Assembly: GCF_945952055.1 (NCBI RefSeq)
Contig: NZ_CAMFHB010000018.1
Location: 48,349-112,348, forward strand
Origin: an uncultured Alsobacter sp.
GTDB lineage: Bacteria > Pseudomonadota > Alphaproteobacteria > Rhizobiales > Beijerinckiaceae
DNA: 64,000 nt
Reading direction: 5' to 3'
Shown: positions 8,079-16,579 of the stretch, in pieces
How positions within the stretch are numbered: position 1 is the first letter of the stretch
Layout of the letters: the number at the start of each line of letters is the position of its first letter
Translations under genes and position numbers: made by a program
Notes under the pieces: generated by a model
Seen by the model: only the letters and a program-made list of their open reading frames with translations
What the model was told of the DNA's origin: nothing
Databases searched by the model: none

Positions 8079-9065
8079 TCACTTCAGCGCGGCGTCGGTG
8101 ACCTTGGAGCTCGTGGCGCCCGTGGGGGCCTTGGTGATGACCGGGGCGTCGCCGCCGGCCGAGAGCAGCGTCTTCACGGTGCGCTCGTAGTCGGCGGTCT
8201 CGAGCTTGCCGTTCGAGCCCTCGGTCAGCTTGTTGATCTCGCCCATCATGCGGACCTGGTGCTTCTCGGTCTGGGCGCCGGTGGCGTCGTTGTCGAGGAC
8301 GATCTTGGCGGCCGCCTGCTGGTTGGCGCGCGCCCAGTCCCAGCCCTTCATCGAGGCCTTCACGAAGCGGGCGAGCGCATCGACCTGCTTGGGGTCGTTG
8401 AGCTTGGCTTCGGTGGTGTAGAGCCCGTCCTCGAGGGTGGAGACGCCCTGGTCCTCGTACTTGAAGACCACGAGGTCCTCGGCCTTGATGCCGGCGTCGA
8501 TGACCTGCCAGTACTCGTTGTAGGTCATGGTCGAGACGCAGTCGGCCTGCTTCTGCAGGAGCGGATCGACGTTGAAGCCCTGCTTCACCACCTTCACGCC
8601 GCCGGCCGAACCGTCGGTCTTGAGGCCGAGCTTGGCCATCCAGGCCATGAACGGATACTCGTTGCCGAAGAACCAGACGCCGAGCGTGCGGTTCTTGAAG
8701 TCGTCCGGCGACTTGATGCCGGTGTCCTTGCGGCAGGTCAGCATCATGCCCGAGCGCTTGAAGGGCTGGGCGATGTTGACCAGCGGCACGCCCTTCTCGC
8801 GTGCGGCGAGCGCGGCCGGCATCCACTCGACGATCACGTCGGCGCCGCCGCCGGCGATGACCTGCGGCGGGGCGATGTCGGGGCCGCCCGGCTTGATCGT
8901 CACGTCGAGGCCGGCTTCCTTGTAGAAGCCCTTGTCCTTGGCCACGTAGTAGCCCGCGAACTGGGCCTGCGTGACCCATTTCAGCTGCAGCGTCAGCTTG
9001 TCCTGGGCCTGCGCGACGCCCATGGCGCCGAACAGGGCCGCAGCCGCAATCATCGATCGCTTCAT
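8079..9065 (-). CDS. ABC transporter substrate-binding protein (NMT1/ThiY-like)
   Basis: This is the periplasmic binding protein of an importer, 328 residues, starting with a cleavable signal peptide (MKRSMIAAAALFGAMGVAQA, then QDKLTLQLKW). The segment LKWVTQAQFAGYYVAKDKGFYKEAGLDVTI is typical of the NMT1/ThiY family, which binds pyrimidine-like or other small aromatic ligands. It is last of four genes ordered ATPase, permease, permease, binding protein. Location between hydA and rutR, and the RutR-like operator at the operon head, suggest a pyrimidine (uracil, thymine or related) ligand. That assignment is inferred from context; hydroxymethylpyrimidine is a possible alternative. Confidence 0.85.
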   Translation of the reverse strand: MKRSMIAAAALFGAMGVAQAQDKLTLQLKWVTQAQFAGYYVAKDKGFYKEAGLDVTIKPGGPDIAPPQVIAGGGADVIVEWMPAALAAREKGVPLVNIAQPFKRSGMMLTCRKDTGIKSPDDFKNRTLGVWFFGNEYPFMAWMAKLGLKTDGSAGGVKVVKQGFNVDPLLQKQADCVSTMTYNEYWQVIDAGIKAEDLVVFKYEDQGVSTLEDGLYTTEAKLNDPKQVDALARFVKASMKGWDWARANQQAAAKIVLDNDATGAQTEKHQVRMMGEINKLTEGSNGKLETADYERTVKTLLSAGGDAPVITKAPTGATSSKVTDAALK

Positions 9066-9100
9066 CGTCCACTCCTCTCCCTTGCCGGTTTGCCCGGCCT

Positions 9101-10108
9101 TCATGCCGCCCGCCTCCGGCGGTACGACGGATGCCAGAACGTGGCCGCCCGCTCCGCCATGGCGATGAGGCCATAGAACAGCGTGCCGGCGACCGCGGCC
9201 ACCACGATCTCGGCCCACACCATGTCGAGCTGCATGCGCCCGACTTCGGTCGAGATGCGGAAGCCCATGCCCACGATCGGCGTGCCGAAGAACTCGGCCA
9301 CGATGGCGCCGATGAGCGCGAGCGTCGAATTGATCTTCAGGCCATTGAACACGAACGGCAATGCCGCAGGCAGCCGCAGTTTCAGGAGCGTGGTGCCCCA
9401 GGAGGCGGCGTAGGAGCGCATCAGGTCGCGCTCCAGGCGGCCGGCCGCCTCCAGCCCCGCGACCGTGTTCACGAGCATGGGGAAGAAGGTCATCACCACG
9501 ACGACGGCGACCTTGGAGTGCCAGTCGAACCCGAACCACATGACCATGATCGGCGCGATGCCGATGACGGGGAGGGCCGAGACGAAGTTGCCGAGCGGCA
9601 GCAGGCCGCGCCGCAGGAACGGCACCCGGTCGGCGAGCAGCGCCACGGCGAAGCCCAGCGCCGAGCCGAGCAGCCAGCCGGGAACGACGCTGCGCACGAA
9701 GGTCTGCCGGAAGTCCGCGACCAGCGTCGCCTGCGAGACGGCGAGCTTGGCCAGGATCGCCGAGGGGGGCGGCATCAGGACGGTCGGCACGCCGAAGCCC
9801 AGGCACACCACCTCCCACAGGAAGAAGCAGGTCAGGCCGAACAGCACGGGCACCGCGACGTCGCGTGCCCGCGCCGAGGGGCCGGACGCCAGGGGCAGGC
9901 GCGTCAGGCGATCGTTGACGCCCCAGGCCGCGATCCAGAGCGCCACCACCAGCGCCCAGAACCAGACGGGCGCGTTGCCGGCGACACCGGGACGGTGCGC
10001 GAGCGTCGCCACCGCGGCCATGCCCGCCACGGTCGCGGCGGTCGCGACGAGCGTGCGGGCCGTAATCGAGGCGGCGGGGGGCGCCAGGGGAGCGGCCACG
10101 GCGCTCAT
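9101..10108 (-). CDS. ABC transporter permease (BPD_transp_1 family), second of two
   Basis: The 335-residue membrane protein has about eight hydrophobic segments. The transport domain proper is the C-terminal two thirds, and two extra helices occupy residues 20-60. The ATPase-docking loop is near VAGLEAAGRLERDLMRSYAASWGTTLLKLRLPAALP, with the family pattern EAA-x3-G. I chose the ATG at 10108, which overlaps the stop of the upstream permease gene (10105-10108). It presumably forms a heterodimer with that permease. Confidence 0.88.
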   Translation of the reverse strand: MSAVAAPLAPPAASITARTLVATAATVAGMAAVATLAHRPGVAGNAPVWFWALVVALWIAAWGVNDRLTRLPLASGPSARARDVAVPVLFGLTCFFLWEVVCLGFGVPTVLMPPPSAILAKLAVSQATLVADFRQTFVRSVVPGWLLGSALGFAVALLADRVPFLRRGLLPLGNFVSALPVIGIAPIMVMWFGFDWHSKVAVVVVMTFFPMLVNTVAGLEAAGRLERDLMRSYAASWGTTLLKLRLPAALPFVFNGLKINSTLALIGAIVAEFFGTPIVGMGFRISTEVGRMQLDMVWAEIVVAAVAGTLFYGLIAMAERAATFWHPSYRRRRAA

Positions 10109-11019
10109 GGGCGCGCTCCCATCAGCCGCATGGTGACGCGCTCGATGAGGGCGACGGCGAGGACGAGGCCCGAGGCCAGGATGGACGAGGCGAAGAGGGC
10201 CGACCAGATCTGGACGGTCTGGCCGTAATAGGAGCCGGAGAGCAGGCGAGCGCCGAGGCCTGCCTGCGCCCCCGTCGGCAGTTCGCCCACGATGGCGCCG
10301 ACGAGGCTGATGGCGACGGCGACCTTCAGCGAGGCGAAGAGAAACGGCACCGAGGCCGGCCAGCGCAGCTTCGCGAAGGTCTGGAGCCCGGACGCCGAAT
10401 AGGTCCGCATGAGGTCGAGTTGCATGGTGTCGGGCGAGGTGAAGCCCTTCACCATGCCGATGGTGACCGGGAAGAAGCACAGGTACATCGAGATGATCGC
10501 CTTCGGCACGAGGCCGGTCAGGCCGATCGACCCGAGCACCACGATGACGATGGGGGCGACGGCCAGGATCGGGATCGTCTGGGAGGCGATGATCCAGGGC
10601 AGGAGGCTCTTCTCCAGCGGCTTCACCGACACGATGCCGATCGCCAGCACGATGCCCAGCAGCGAGCCGAGCGCGAAGCCGACCAGCGTCGAGGACAGCG
10701 TGACCCAGCCGTGGAACAGGAGGCTGCGCGGCGAGGTGGCGCGGGTCTCCACCGTGGTCTTCCACAACTCGGCGATCACCTGGTGCGGCGCCGGCAGCAC
10801 GGGCCGATCGAGCGCGTAGGCCGCGGCGAAGCGCTCCGCGAAGGGCACTTCCTTGGGCATGGACGGCAGGTCGGCGTTCATCGGATACACGGCCGCGTAC
10901 CAGGCGAGCACGATGAGCGCGACGATCGCCAGCACGGCGACGGCCTTGGACTGCGCGATGCCGGCGGCGATCCGGCCGCCCGCCCGGGACCGGGGCAGGG
11001 CGAGCGCCTCAGTCGTCAT
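10105..11019 (-). CDS. ABC transporter permease (BPD_transp_1 family), first of two
   Basis: This 304-residue inner-membrane permease has six or seven hydrophobic segments. The cytoplasmic coupling loop is in DTMQLDLMRTYSASGLQTFAKLRWPASVPFLFASLK. It is homologous to its neighbour, the arrangement usual for taurine/nitrate/thiamine-precursor type importers. Its start overlaps the end of the ATPase gene by 11 bases and its stop overlaps the next permease by four, so the operon is translated as a tightly coupled set. Confidence 0.88.
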   Translation of the reverse strand: MTTEALALPRSRAGGRIAAGIAQSKAVAVLAIVALIVLAWYAAVYPMNADLPSMPKEVPFAERFAAAYALDRPVLPAPHQVIAELWKTTVETRATSPRSLLFHGWVTLSSTLVGFALGSLLGIVLAIGIVSVKPLEKSLLPWIIASQTIPILAVAPIVIVVLGSIGLTGLVPKAIISMYLCFFPVTIGMVKGFTSPDTMQLDLMRTYSASGLQTFAKLRWPASVPFLFASLKVAVAISLVGAIVGELPTGAQAGLGARLLSGSYYGQTVQIWSALFASSILASGLVLAVALIERVTMRLMGARP

Positions 11020-11842
11020 AGGAATGGCCCGCGCGCAGGCCGTCGCGCACGCGCTGCGCGATGGCCAGGAATTCCGGCGTCTCGCGCATGTCGAGCGTGC
11101 GGTGCGCCGGCAGGTTGCAATCGATGGTGTCGATGATCCGGCCCGGCCGGGGAGACATCACGACGATGCGGGTGGACAGGTACACGGCCTCCGGGATCGA
11201 ATGCGTGACGAAGAGCACGGTCTTTCCGGTCTTGCGCCACAGGGCGAGGAGCTGGTCGTTGAGCTTGTCGCGGACGATCTCGTCCAGCGCCCCGAAAGGC
11301 TCGTCCATGAAGAGGAGCTTGGGGTCGAAGGACAAGGCGCGCGCGATGGAGGCACGCTGCTGCATGCCGCCCGAGAGCTGCCATGGATACTTGCCCTCGA
11401 AGCCGGTCAGGTTGACGAGTTCGAGGTTGCGCTTGGCCCGCTCCCGCCGTTCGGACGCGGGGTAGCCCATGATCTCCAGGGGCAGCGTGACGTTCTTCTC
11501 CACCGTGCGCCACGGATAGAGCGCCGGGGCCTGGAAGACGTAGCCGTACTGGCGGCCGAGCCGGGCCTCCTCCGGGCTGACGCCATTGACGCGGGCACTG
11601 CCGGAGGTGGCGCTTTCCAGATCGGCCAGCACGCGCAGGAGCGTGGTCTTGCCGCACCCGGACGGGCCGATGAACGAGACGAACTCGCCCTCCTCGACGG
11701 TGAGGTCGACGTTGGACAGCGCGTAGACCGGGCCATCGGCGGTGTCGAAGGTGAGAGACAGTCCTTCGACCGCGATCACGGGCCGGCGCGACGCCAACCC
11801 CGCGTCTTGTCCCGGTGCTTGAGCCACAGTCGTCACCGTCAC
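11009..11842 (-). CDS. ABC transporter ATP-binding protein
   Basis: This 277-residue ATPase energises the importer. Walker A is GPSGCGKTT at 59-67, the Q-loop is in YVFQAPALYPWRTV, the signature is LSGGMQQR and Walker B is LLFMDEPFGALD. The pattern is that of the SsuB/TauB/ThiZ group. It heads the leftward four-gene operon. A RutR-like palindrome (11890-11905) lies 47 bases upstream of the ATG, between this gene and the divergent rutR, so repression relieved by pyrimidine is the expected control. Confidence 0.9.
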   Translation of the reverse strand: MTVTTVAQAPGQDAGLASRRPVIAVEGLSLTFDTADGPVYALSNVDLTVEEGEFVSFIGPSGCGKTTLLRVLADLESATSGSARVNGVSPEEARLGRQYGYVFQAPALYPWRTVEKNVTLPLEIMGYPASERRERAKRNLELVNLTGFEGKYPWQLSGGMQQRASIARALSFDPKLLFMDEPFGALDEIVRDKLNDQLLALWRKTGKTVLFVTHSIPEAVYLSTRIVVMSPRPGRIIDTIDCNLPAHRTLDMRETPEFLAIAQRVRDGLRAGHSYDD

Positions 11843-11889
11843 GCCCTACGCTCCCCGGCCATTGACCCGAGCCAGCACGGTCGCCAGTC

Positions 11890-11905
11890 TTGATCGAACG
11901 GTCAA
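11890..11905. promoter_or_regulatory. RutR-like operator between importer operon and rutR
   Basis: TTGATCGAACGGTCAA is a near-perfect palindrome that fits the published RutR pattern TTGACCA-NN-TGGTCAA at the outer TTGA/TCAA and most inner positions. It is in the divergent region between the importer ATPase (start 11842) and rutR (start about 11966), so one site could control both. A second copy of the pattern is at 15496-15511. Confidence 0.7.
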
Positions 11906-11965
11906 GGGGCGGTATCGCCTCGAAGGACCCGCTGCGCACAGGTTCGATGCGCCGCGGCAGGGAGG

Positions 11966-12634
11966 ATGCGGACGGATCCCATGGACGAGGCCGCCGGAAC
12001 GATGGACATGCGCGGGGCCGAGACCTCGCGCTCGCGCGCGGGACAGGAGAATGTCGAACGCATTCTCGACCGTGCGCTGGAGATTTTCGCCACCTTCGGC
12101 TTCCGCGGCACGCGCATCGACCAGATCGCGTCGGCCGCCGGGCTCTCCAAGACGAACCTGCTCTATTACTTCCGCCGCAAGGAAGACCTCTATCTCGCCG
12201 TCCTGCAGCGCACGCTCGACATGTGGCTGGAGCCGCTGCAGTCGCTCGATGCCGGCGGCGATCCGGAACGGGCCATCGAGGCCTATATTCGCCAGAAGCT
12301 TTCGGCCTCCCGCGATGCGCCCGCCGCCTCGCGGCTGTTCGCGCTGGAGGTGATCCAGGGCGCGCCGATCCTCGGTCCGGTACTGGAGACCCAGCTCGCC
12401 GACCTCGTGGACCGCAAGGCGACCACCATCCAGTCGTGGATCGATGCGGGAAAGATCGTCGCCGTGTCGCCGCGTCATCTCATCTACACGATCTGGTCCG
12501 TCACCCAGCACTATGCTGACTTCGCCGCGCAGATCCGCGCCATCGAGGGGAGGGACCTCTCGGATCCCGTCTTCTTCGAGGACACCTGCCGGACGGTGAC
12601 CCAGCTGGTGCTCAGGGGGATCCTGCCGCGGTAG
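11966..12634 (+). CDS. rutR: TetR-family pyrimidine-responsive regulator RutR
   Basis: RutR is a TetR-type repressor released by uracil or thymine. The helix-turn-helix is at about residues 30-75 (ILDRALEIFATFGFRGTRID, then QIASAAGLSKTNLLYYFRRKEDLY), and LSKTNLLYYF is a strong RutR feature. The C-terminal ligand domain keeps the E. coli-like runs QKLSASRDAPAASRLFALE, IWSVTQHYADFA and the ending RGILPR. The start is uncertain: ATG 11966 directly abuts GGAGG, ATG 11981 is 15 bases from it, and 12002 is also possible. It sits between the importer operon and preTA, the two units that carry RutR-like sites. Confidence 0.92.
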   Translation: MRTDPMDEAAGTMDMRGAETSRSRAGQENVERILDRALEIFATFGFRGTRIDQIASAAGLSKTNLLYYFRRKEDLYLAVLQRTLDMWLEPLQSLDAGGDPERAIEAYIRQKLSASRDAPAASRLFALEVIQGAPILGPVLETQLADLVDRKATTIQSWIDAGKIVAVSPRHLIYTIWSVTQHYADFAAQIRAIEGRDLSDPVFFEDTCRTVTQLVLRGILPR

Positions 12635-12656
12635 GATCCACGGGCGTCGAGCCTCG

Positions 12657-12760
12657 CTCTCTCCACGTCCCGGCCGGGCCTGGCCCGGCCATCCACGACT
12701 GGACCACCATCGCGAGGGCAAGTCGTGGGTCCCCGGGCCGAGCCCGGGGATGACGGAGAG
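12657..12760. repeat. REP-like palindromic element, copy 2
   Basis: It lies between the convergent rutR and preA genes. The arms contain CGGCCGGGCCTGGCCCGGCC then ATCCACGACT on the left, and AGTCGTGGGT then CCCCGGGCCGAGCCCGGGGA on the right. It is related to 7892-8008 and especially to 23747-23849. It could also stop transcription from both sides. Confidence 0.75.
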
Positions 12761-12779
12761 AGGGAGGCTGAACCTGCTC

Positions 12780-14093
12780 CTACTCCGCCGGCTCGGCGGC
12801 CCGCATCGGGTTGTTGGGGTGCTGGGTCCAGTTGATCGGCGTGCCCACGACCCGGCCCGTGCGCTTGTCGACCTCGCCGGGCTGCAGCGGCACCATGGTG
12901 ATGCAGCCTTCGACCGGGCAGACGACGGCGCATAGGTTGCAGCCCACGCATTCCTCCTCGATCACCTCGAAGTGGCGCACGCCGTCCTTCAGCGCCGAGA
13001 TGGCCTGGTGGGATGTGTCCTCGCAGGAGATGTGGCAGCGGCCGCACTTGATGCAGAGGTCCTGGTCGATGTGCGCCTTCACGGCGTAGTCGAGGTCGAG
13101 ATACTGCCAGTCGGTGACCTTGGGCACCGCGCGGCCGACGAAGTCGTCGAGGCGGGCATAGCCCTTCTCGTCCATGAAGGCGGCGAGCCCGGTCTTCATC
13201 TCCTCGACGATCTTGAAGCCGTAGACCATGGCGGCGGTGCAGACCTGCACGGTGCCGGCGCCCATGGCCATGAACTCGGCCGCGTCCTTCCAGGTCTCGA
13301 TGCCGCCGATGGCCGAGATCGGGATGCCCTGCAGATGCGGGGTGCGTGCGATGTCGGCCACCATGTTGAGCGCCATCGGCTTCACCGCGGGGCCGCACAT
13401 GCCGCCATGGGTGCCGTAGCCGCCCGTGGCCGGCGAGGGCGTCATGGCGTCGAGGTCGACGCCCATCATGGAGTTGACGGTGTTGATGAGCGACACCGCG
13501 TCCGCGCCGCCCTTCTTGGCCGCCGCGGCGGGGCCCTTGATGTCGGCGACGTTGGGCGTGAGCTTCACGATCACCGGCATGCGCGAGTGCTGCTTGCACC
13601 AGCGCGTGACCATCTCGACGTATTCCGGCACCTGGCCGACCGCCGCGCCCATGCCGCGCTCGGACATGCCGTGCGGGCAGCCGAAATTGAGCTCGACCCC
13701 GTCGGCCTCGGTGTCCTCCACCTGCCGGAGGATGGCCTTCCAGCTGTCCTCGGTGCACGGCACCATCAGCGACACGACGAGCGCCCGGTCCGGCCAGTCG
13801 CGCTTCACCTGCTTGATCTCCTGGAGGTTCACCTCCAGCGGCCGGTCGGTGATGAGCTCGATGTTGTTGAAGCCGATGACGCGGCGGTCGCCGGCGTGGA
13901 TCGCGCCGTAGCGCGGGCCGGAGACGTTGACGATGGGCGGGCCGGCTTCGCCCAGCGTCTTCCACACCACGCCGCCCCAGCCGGCGCGGAAGGCGCGCAC
14001 GACGTTGTAGGCCTTGTCGGTGGGGGGAGCGGAGGCGAGCCAGAACGGGTTCGGGGCCTTGATGCCGCAGAAGTCGACGCGAAGATCAGCCAT
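12780..14093 (-). CDS. preA: NAD-dependent dihydropyrimidine dehydrogenase subunit PreA
   Basis: PreA is the catalytic flavin and iron-sulfur subunit that reduces uracil/thymine to the dihydro form, the first step of the reductive pathway. The 437-residue product has an FMN TIM barrel of the dihydroorotate dehydrogenase type (about 1-320). At the C-terminus are two 4Fe-4S motifs, CIKCGRCHISC and CVGCNLCAVVCP. NFGCPHGMSERGMG contains the active-site cysteine segment of the family. I chose the ATG at 14093, 11 bases after the preT stop; the frame stays open upstream inside preT but that part is not PreA-like. It is cotranscribed with preT. Confidence 0.94.
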   Translation of the reverse strand: MADLRVDFCGIKAPNPFWLASAPPTDKAYNVVRAFRAGWGGVVWKTLGEAGPPIVNVSGPRYGAIHAGDRRVIGFNNIELITDRPLEVNLQEIKQVKRDWPDRALVVSLMVPCTEDSWKAILRQVEDTEADGVELNFGCPHGMSERGMGAAVGQVPEYVEMVTRWCKQHSRMPVIVKLTPNVADIKGPAAAAKKGGADAVSLINTVNSMMGVDLDAMTPSPATGGYGTHGGMCGPAVKPMALNMVADIARTPHLQGIPISAIGGIETWKDAAEFMAMGAGTVQVCTAAMVYGFKIVEEMKTGLAAFMDEKGYARLDDFVGRAVPKVTDWQYLDLDYAVKAHIDQDLCIKCGRCHISCEDTSHQAISALKDGVRHFEVIEEECVGCNLCAVVCPVEGCITMVPLQPGEVDKRTGRVVGTPINWTQHPNNPMRAAEPAE

Positions 14094-14104
14094 CGTTCCC
14101 TCCC

Positions 14105-15451
14105 TCAGGCGGCCGTGGCCGCACGCAGCATGCTGTCGATCGACAGGGCGGCCTGCTTGCCGTGCTCGACGGCGACCACCGTGAGGTCGCTGCCGGAGCC
14201 CACGCAGTCGCCGCCCGCCCAGATCTTCGGGTGCGACGTGCGCTGCGCCCCGTCGACGCGGATGCGTCCGCGCTCGAGTTCGATCAGGCTGTCCTCCAGG
14301 TCGGAGGCCACGAAGGCCTGGCCGATGGCCCGGAACAGCTGGTCGCAGGCGAGCTCGTAGGTCTCTCCCGTGCCGGTGAGCTTGCCGTCCGCCAGCGCGG
14401 TGCGCTCGAAGGCGATGCCGGTGACGCGGCCGTTGGCGCCCACGAGCGCCTTCGGCATGGCCCAGTGGCGGATGGTGACGCCGCTCGTCTGCGCGACCTC
14501 CTGCTCGTAGGGCGAGGCGCCCATCTCGGCGGGACCACGGCGGTAGACGATCGTCACCTCCTCGGCGCCCAGGCGCTTGACCTGGGTGGCGATGTCGATC
14601 GCCGTCATGCCGCCGCCGATGACGACGACGCGGCGCCCGACGGGCAGGGCGGACAGGTCGCTCGCCTGGCGCAGGCCGGCGATGTAGTCGACGGCATCGT
14701 CCACGCCGGCGAACCCGCCGTCGGCAATGCCCAGCGCGTTGGTCGCGGCGAGCCCGATGCCGAGGAACACGGCATCGTAGTCGCGGGCGAGGTCGCCGAG
14801 ATGGATGTCGCGACCGAGAGCCTGGCCGGTTTTCACCTCGATGCCGCCGACGCCGAGGATGTAGCCGACCTCGCACTGTGCGATCTCGTTCGTCGCCTTG
14901 TAGGCGGCGATCCCGTACTCGTTGAGGCCGCCGAGCTTTTTCTGCGCCTCGAAGACGGTGACGGTGTGGCCCAGGGTGGCGAGCCGGTGCGCGCAGGACA
15001 GGCCCGCGGGCCCGCCGCCGACGACGGCCACGCGGAACCCCGTGGACGGACCGGCCTGGTAGAGCTGCTTGCCGGTGGCGAAGAGAGCGTCCGTGGCGTG
15101 GCGCTGCAGCCGTCCGATCTCGACGGGCTTGCCCTCCAGCGCCTCGCGGACGCAGGCCTCCTCGCAGAGCTGCTCGGTGGGGCACACGCGGGCGCACATG
15201 GCGCCCATGATGTTGCTGTCGAGGATCGTCTTCGCCGCCCCGGTGGCGTTGCCGGTGGCGATCTGGCGAATGAACAGCGGGATGTCGATGGTTGTCGGGC
15301 ACGCCGTCATGCAGGGCGCGTCGTAGCAGAAGAAGCAGCGGTCGGCGGCGACCTTGGCCTCGTAGCGGTCGAGCGGGGGATGGAGGTCCGCGAAGTTGCG
15401 CGCGTAGTCGTCCGGCGGCAGGCGGCCAGCCGTGATCCCCGTGTCGCTCAT
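14105..15451 (-). CDS. preT: NAD-dependent dihydropyrimidine dehydrogenase subunit PreT
   Basis: PreT is the NAD(P)H-oxidising flavoprotein partner of PreA. The 448-residue product has a cysteine-rich N-terminal iron-sulfur domain (CFFCYDAPCMTACP, then CARVCPTEQLCEEAC). Next come FAD-binding VAVVGGGPAGLSCAHRLATLG and NAD-binding VVVIGGGMTAIDIATQ, and a C-terminal WAGGDCVGSGSDLTV segment. I chose the ATG at 15451 (MSDTGITAGRLPPDDY). An in-frame extension upstream would translate through the operator at 15496-15511, so it is unlikely. It is the first gene of the leftward preTA operon, with a RutR-like site 44 bases upstream. Confidence 0.94.
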   Translation of the reverse strand: MSDTGITAGRLPPDDYARNFADLHPPLDRYEAKVAADRCFFCYDAPCMTACPTTIDIPLFIRQIATGNATGAAKTILDSNIMGAMCARVCPTEQLCEEACVREALEGKPVEIGRLQRHATDALFATGKQLYQAGPSTGFRVAVVGGGPAGLSCAHRLATLGHTVTVFEAQKKLGGLNEYGIAAYKATNEIAQCEVGYILGVGGIEVKTGQALGRDIHLGDLARDYDAVFLGIGLAATNALGIADGGFAGVDDAVDYIAGLRQASDLSALPVGRRVVVIGGGMTAIDIATQVKRLGAEEVTIVYRRGPAEMGASPYEQEVAQTSGVTIRHWAMPKALVGANGRVTGIAFERTALADGKLTGTGETYELACDQLFRAIGQAFVASDLEDSLIELERGRIRVDGAQRTSHPKIWAGGDCVGSGSDLTVVAVEHGKQAALSIDSMLRAATAA

Positions 15452-15495
15452 GAGCCCCTCCGCTCGTTCCGACTTGCGGTCTTTCGACCTATGAT

Positions 15496-15511
15496 TTGAC
15501 CATCCGATCAA
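15496..15511. promoter_or_regulatory. RutR-like operator upstream of preTA
   Basis: TTGACCATCCGATCAA matches the RutR palindrome pattern, with a left half-site TTGACCA identical to the E. coli consensus. It ends 44 bases upstream of the preT start, nearly the same distance as the site at 11890-11905 from its gene (47 bases). Together they predict one regulon for uptake and first-step reduction. Confidence 0.72.
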
Positions 15512-15643
15512 AAAACTTCGAGGGTGTCAAACGCCTGCTTCGGCCCATCGTCACCGGTGCGGGAACAACCCAGCCCCGCATCCGTTTCCGAACCACGGGC
15601 GCACTGCGCCCGAAAGGGATTCAGGGAAGGAACGGAGAGGACC

Positions 15644-16579
15644 ATGGACAACCGACACACCACCGGCGCGACCGGCGCGATGCCCGGCTCGTCGGGTCCG
15701 TCGGCAGGCAGCGACAAACTGCGCAGCGCGATGGACGAGGCGAAGCGGAGCGCCGACCAGGTTGCTTCCGACGTGAAGGACGCGGCATCCGACCTTGCCG
15801 GCCAGGCGCGGGCGGCGGCGTCGGAGGCCGCGGACCGGACGAAGCACAAGGTCACCGACTACGCCGAGCAGCAGAAGGGCGCGGCGGCCGACCAGATCGG
15901 CAAGCTGTCGGAAGCCGCGCATGCCGCGGCGGATCATCTGAACGAGGCCTCGCCGACGATGGCCCGCTATGCCCACGATCTCGCCGGCGGCATCGATCGC
16001 TTCGCGGGCGTGGTGCGCGAGCGCAGCGTCGCCGACCTCATGCGGCAGGCCTCCGAGTATGCGCGTCGCGAACCGGCGGTGTTCGTGGCGGGCACGGTGT
16101 TCGCCGGCTTCGTCATGGCCCGGTTCCTCAAGAGCAGCGCCGAACGCGCGGAGCGCGAGCAGTGGCAGAACCGCGGGATGGGTTCGTCCGGCGATCGCTA
16201 TCGCGACCGCAGCGGGTTCTCGGGCGACAGGGGCCGCAACGCCTCGACCGGGCCCGGCTCCATGCCCGGCCAGGCCGGCTCGGGGCGGTCCTATGATCCC
16301 TACCGGCGCTATGACGAGCGGGACGCGCCGGTCGGCGGTCGTTCGGGTGCAGCCGGCGTCTCGGGCTCGGGCATGACCGGCTCGTCCGGCCTGGCGGGCC
16401 AGGGCGGGATGACCGGGCGCCAGGGTGCCGGGACGAGTGCGGGCGCGGGCATGGGCTCTGGCTCAGGCGCCGGCATGGGCTCGGGCCTCGCGTCGGGGTC
16501 ACAGTCGGCGGGCCAGGCGGGTGCGACCGGCCCGAGCGTCCGGCCGGACCAGAATGCCGGAGGCACCCATGGCCGATGA
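15644..16579 (+). CDS. membrane-associated stress-type protein, helical N-terminus and Gly/Ser-rich tail
   Basis: I do not recognise a named function. The 311-residue product has an Ala/Lys-rich helical first third with LEA-like heptads (SADQVASDVKDAASDLAGQA, then RAAASEAADRTKHKVTDYAE). One hydrophobic segment follows (PAVFVAGTVFAGFVMARFL, about 145-163). The tail of about 140 residues is low-complexity Gly/Ser/Ala/Met (repeated GSG, GMG, AGMGSG). I chose the ATG at 15644, preceded by GGAGAGG. Its end overlaps the next gene by 11 bases, so it forms a unit with the holin-family and DUF3618 proteins. Similar trios occur in Hyphomicrobiales and are often called nutrient-deprivation-induced; that link is from memory. 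Confidence 0.7.
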   Translation: MDNRHTTGATGAMPGSSGPSAGSDKLRSAMDEAKRSADQVASDVKDAASDLAGQARAAASEAADRTKHKVTDYAEQQKGAAADQIGKLSEAAHAAADHLNEASPTMARYAHDLAGGIDRFAGVVRERSVADLMRQASEYARREPAVFVAGTVFAGFVMARFLKSSAERAEREQWQNRGMGSSGDRYRDRSGFSGDRGRNASTGPGSMPGQAGSGRSYDPYRRYDERDAPVGGRSGAAGVSGSGMTGSSGLAGQGGMTGRQGAGTSAGAGMGSGSGAGMGSGLASGSQSAGQAGATGPSVRPDQNAGGTHGR

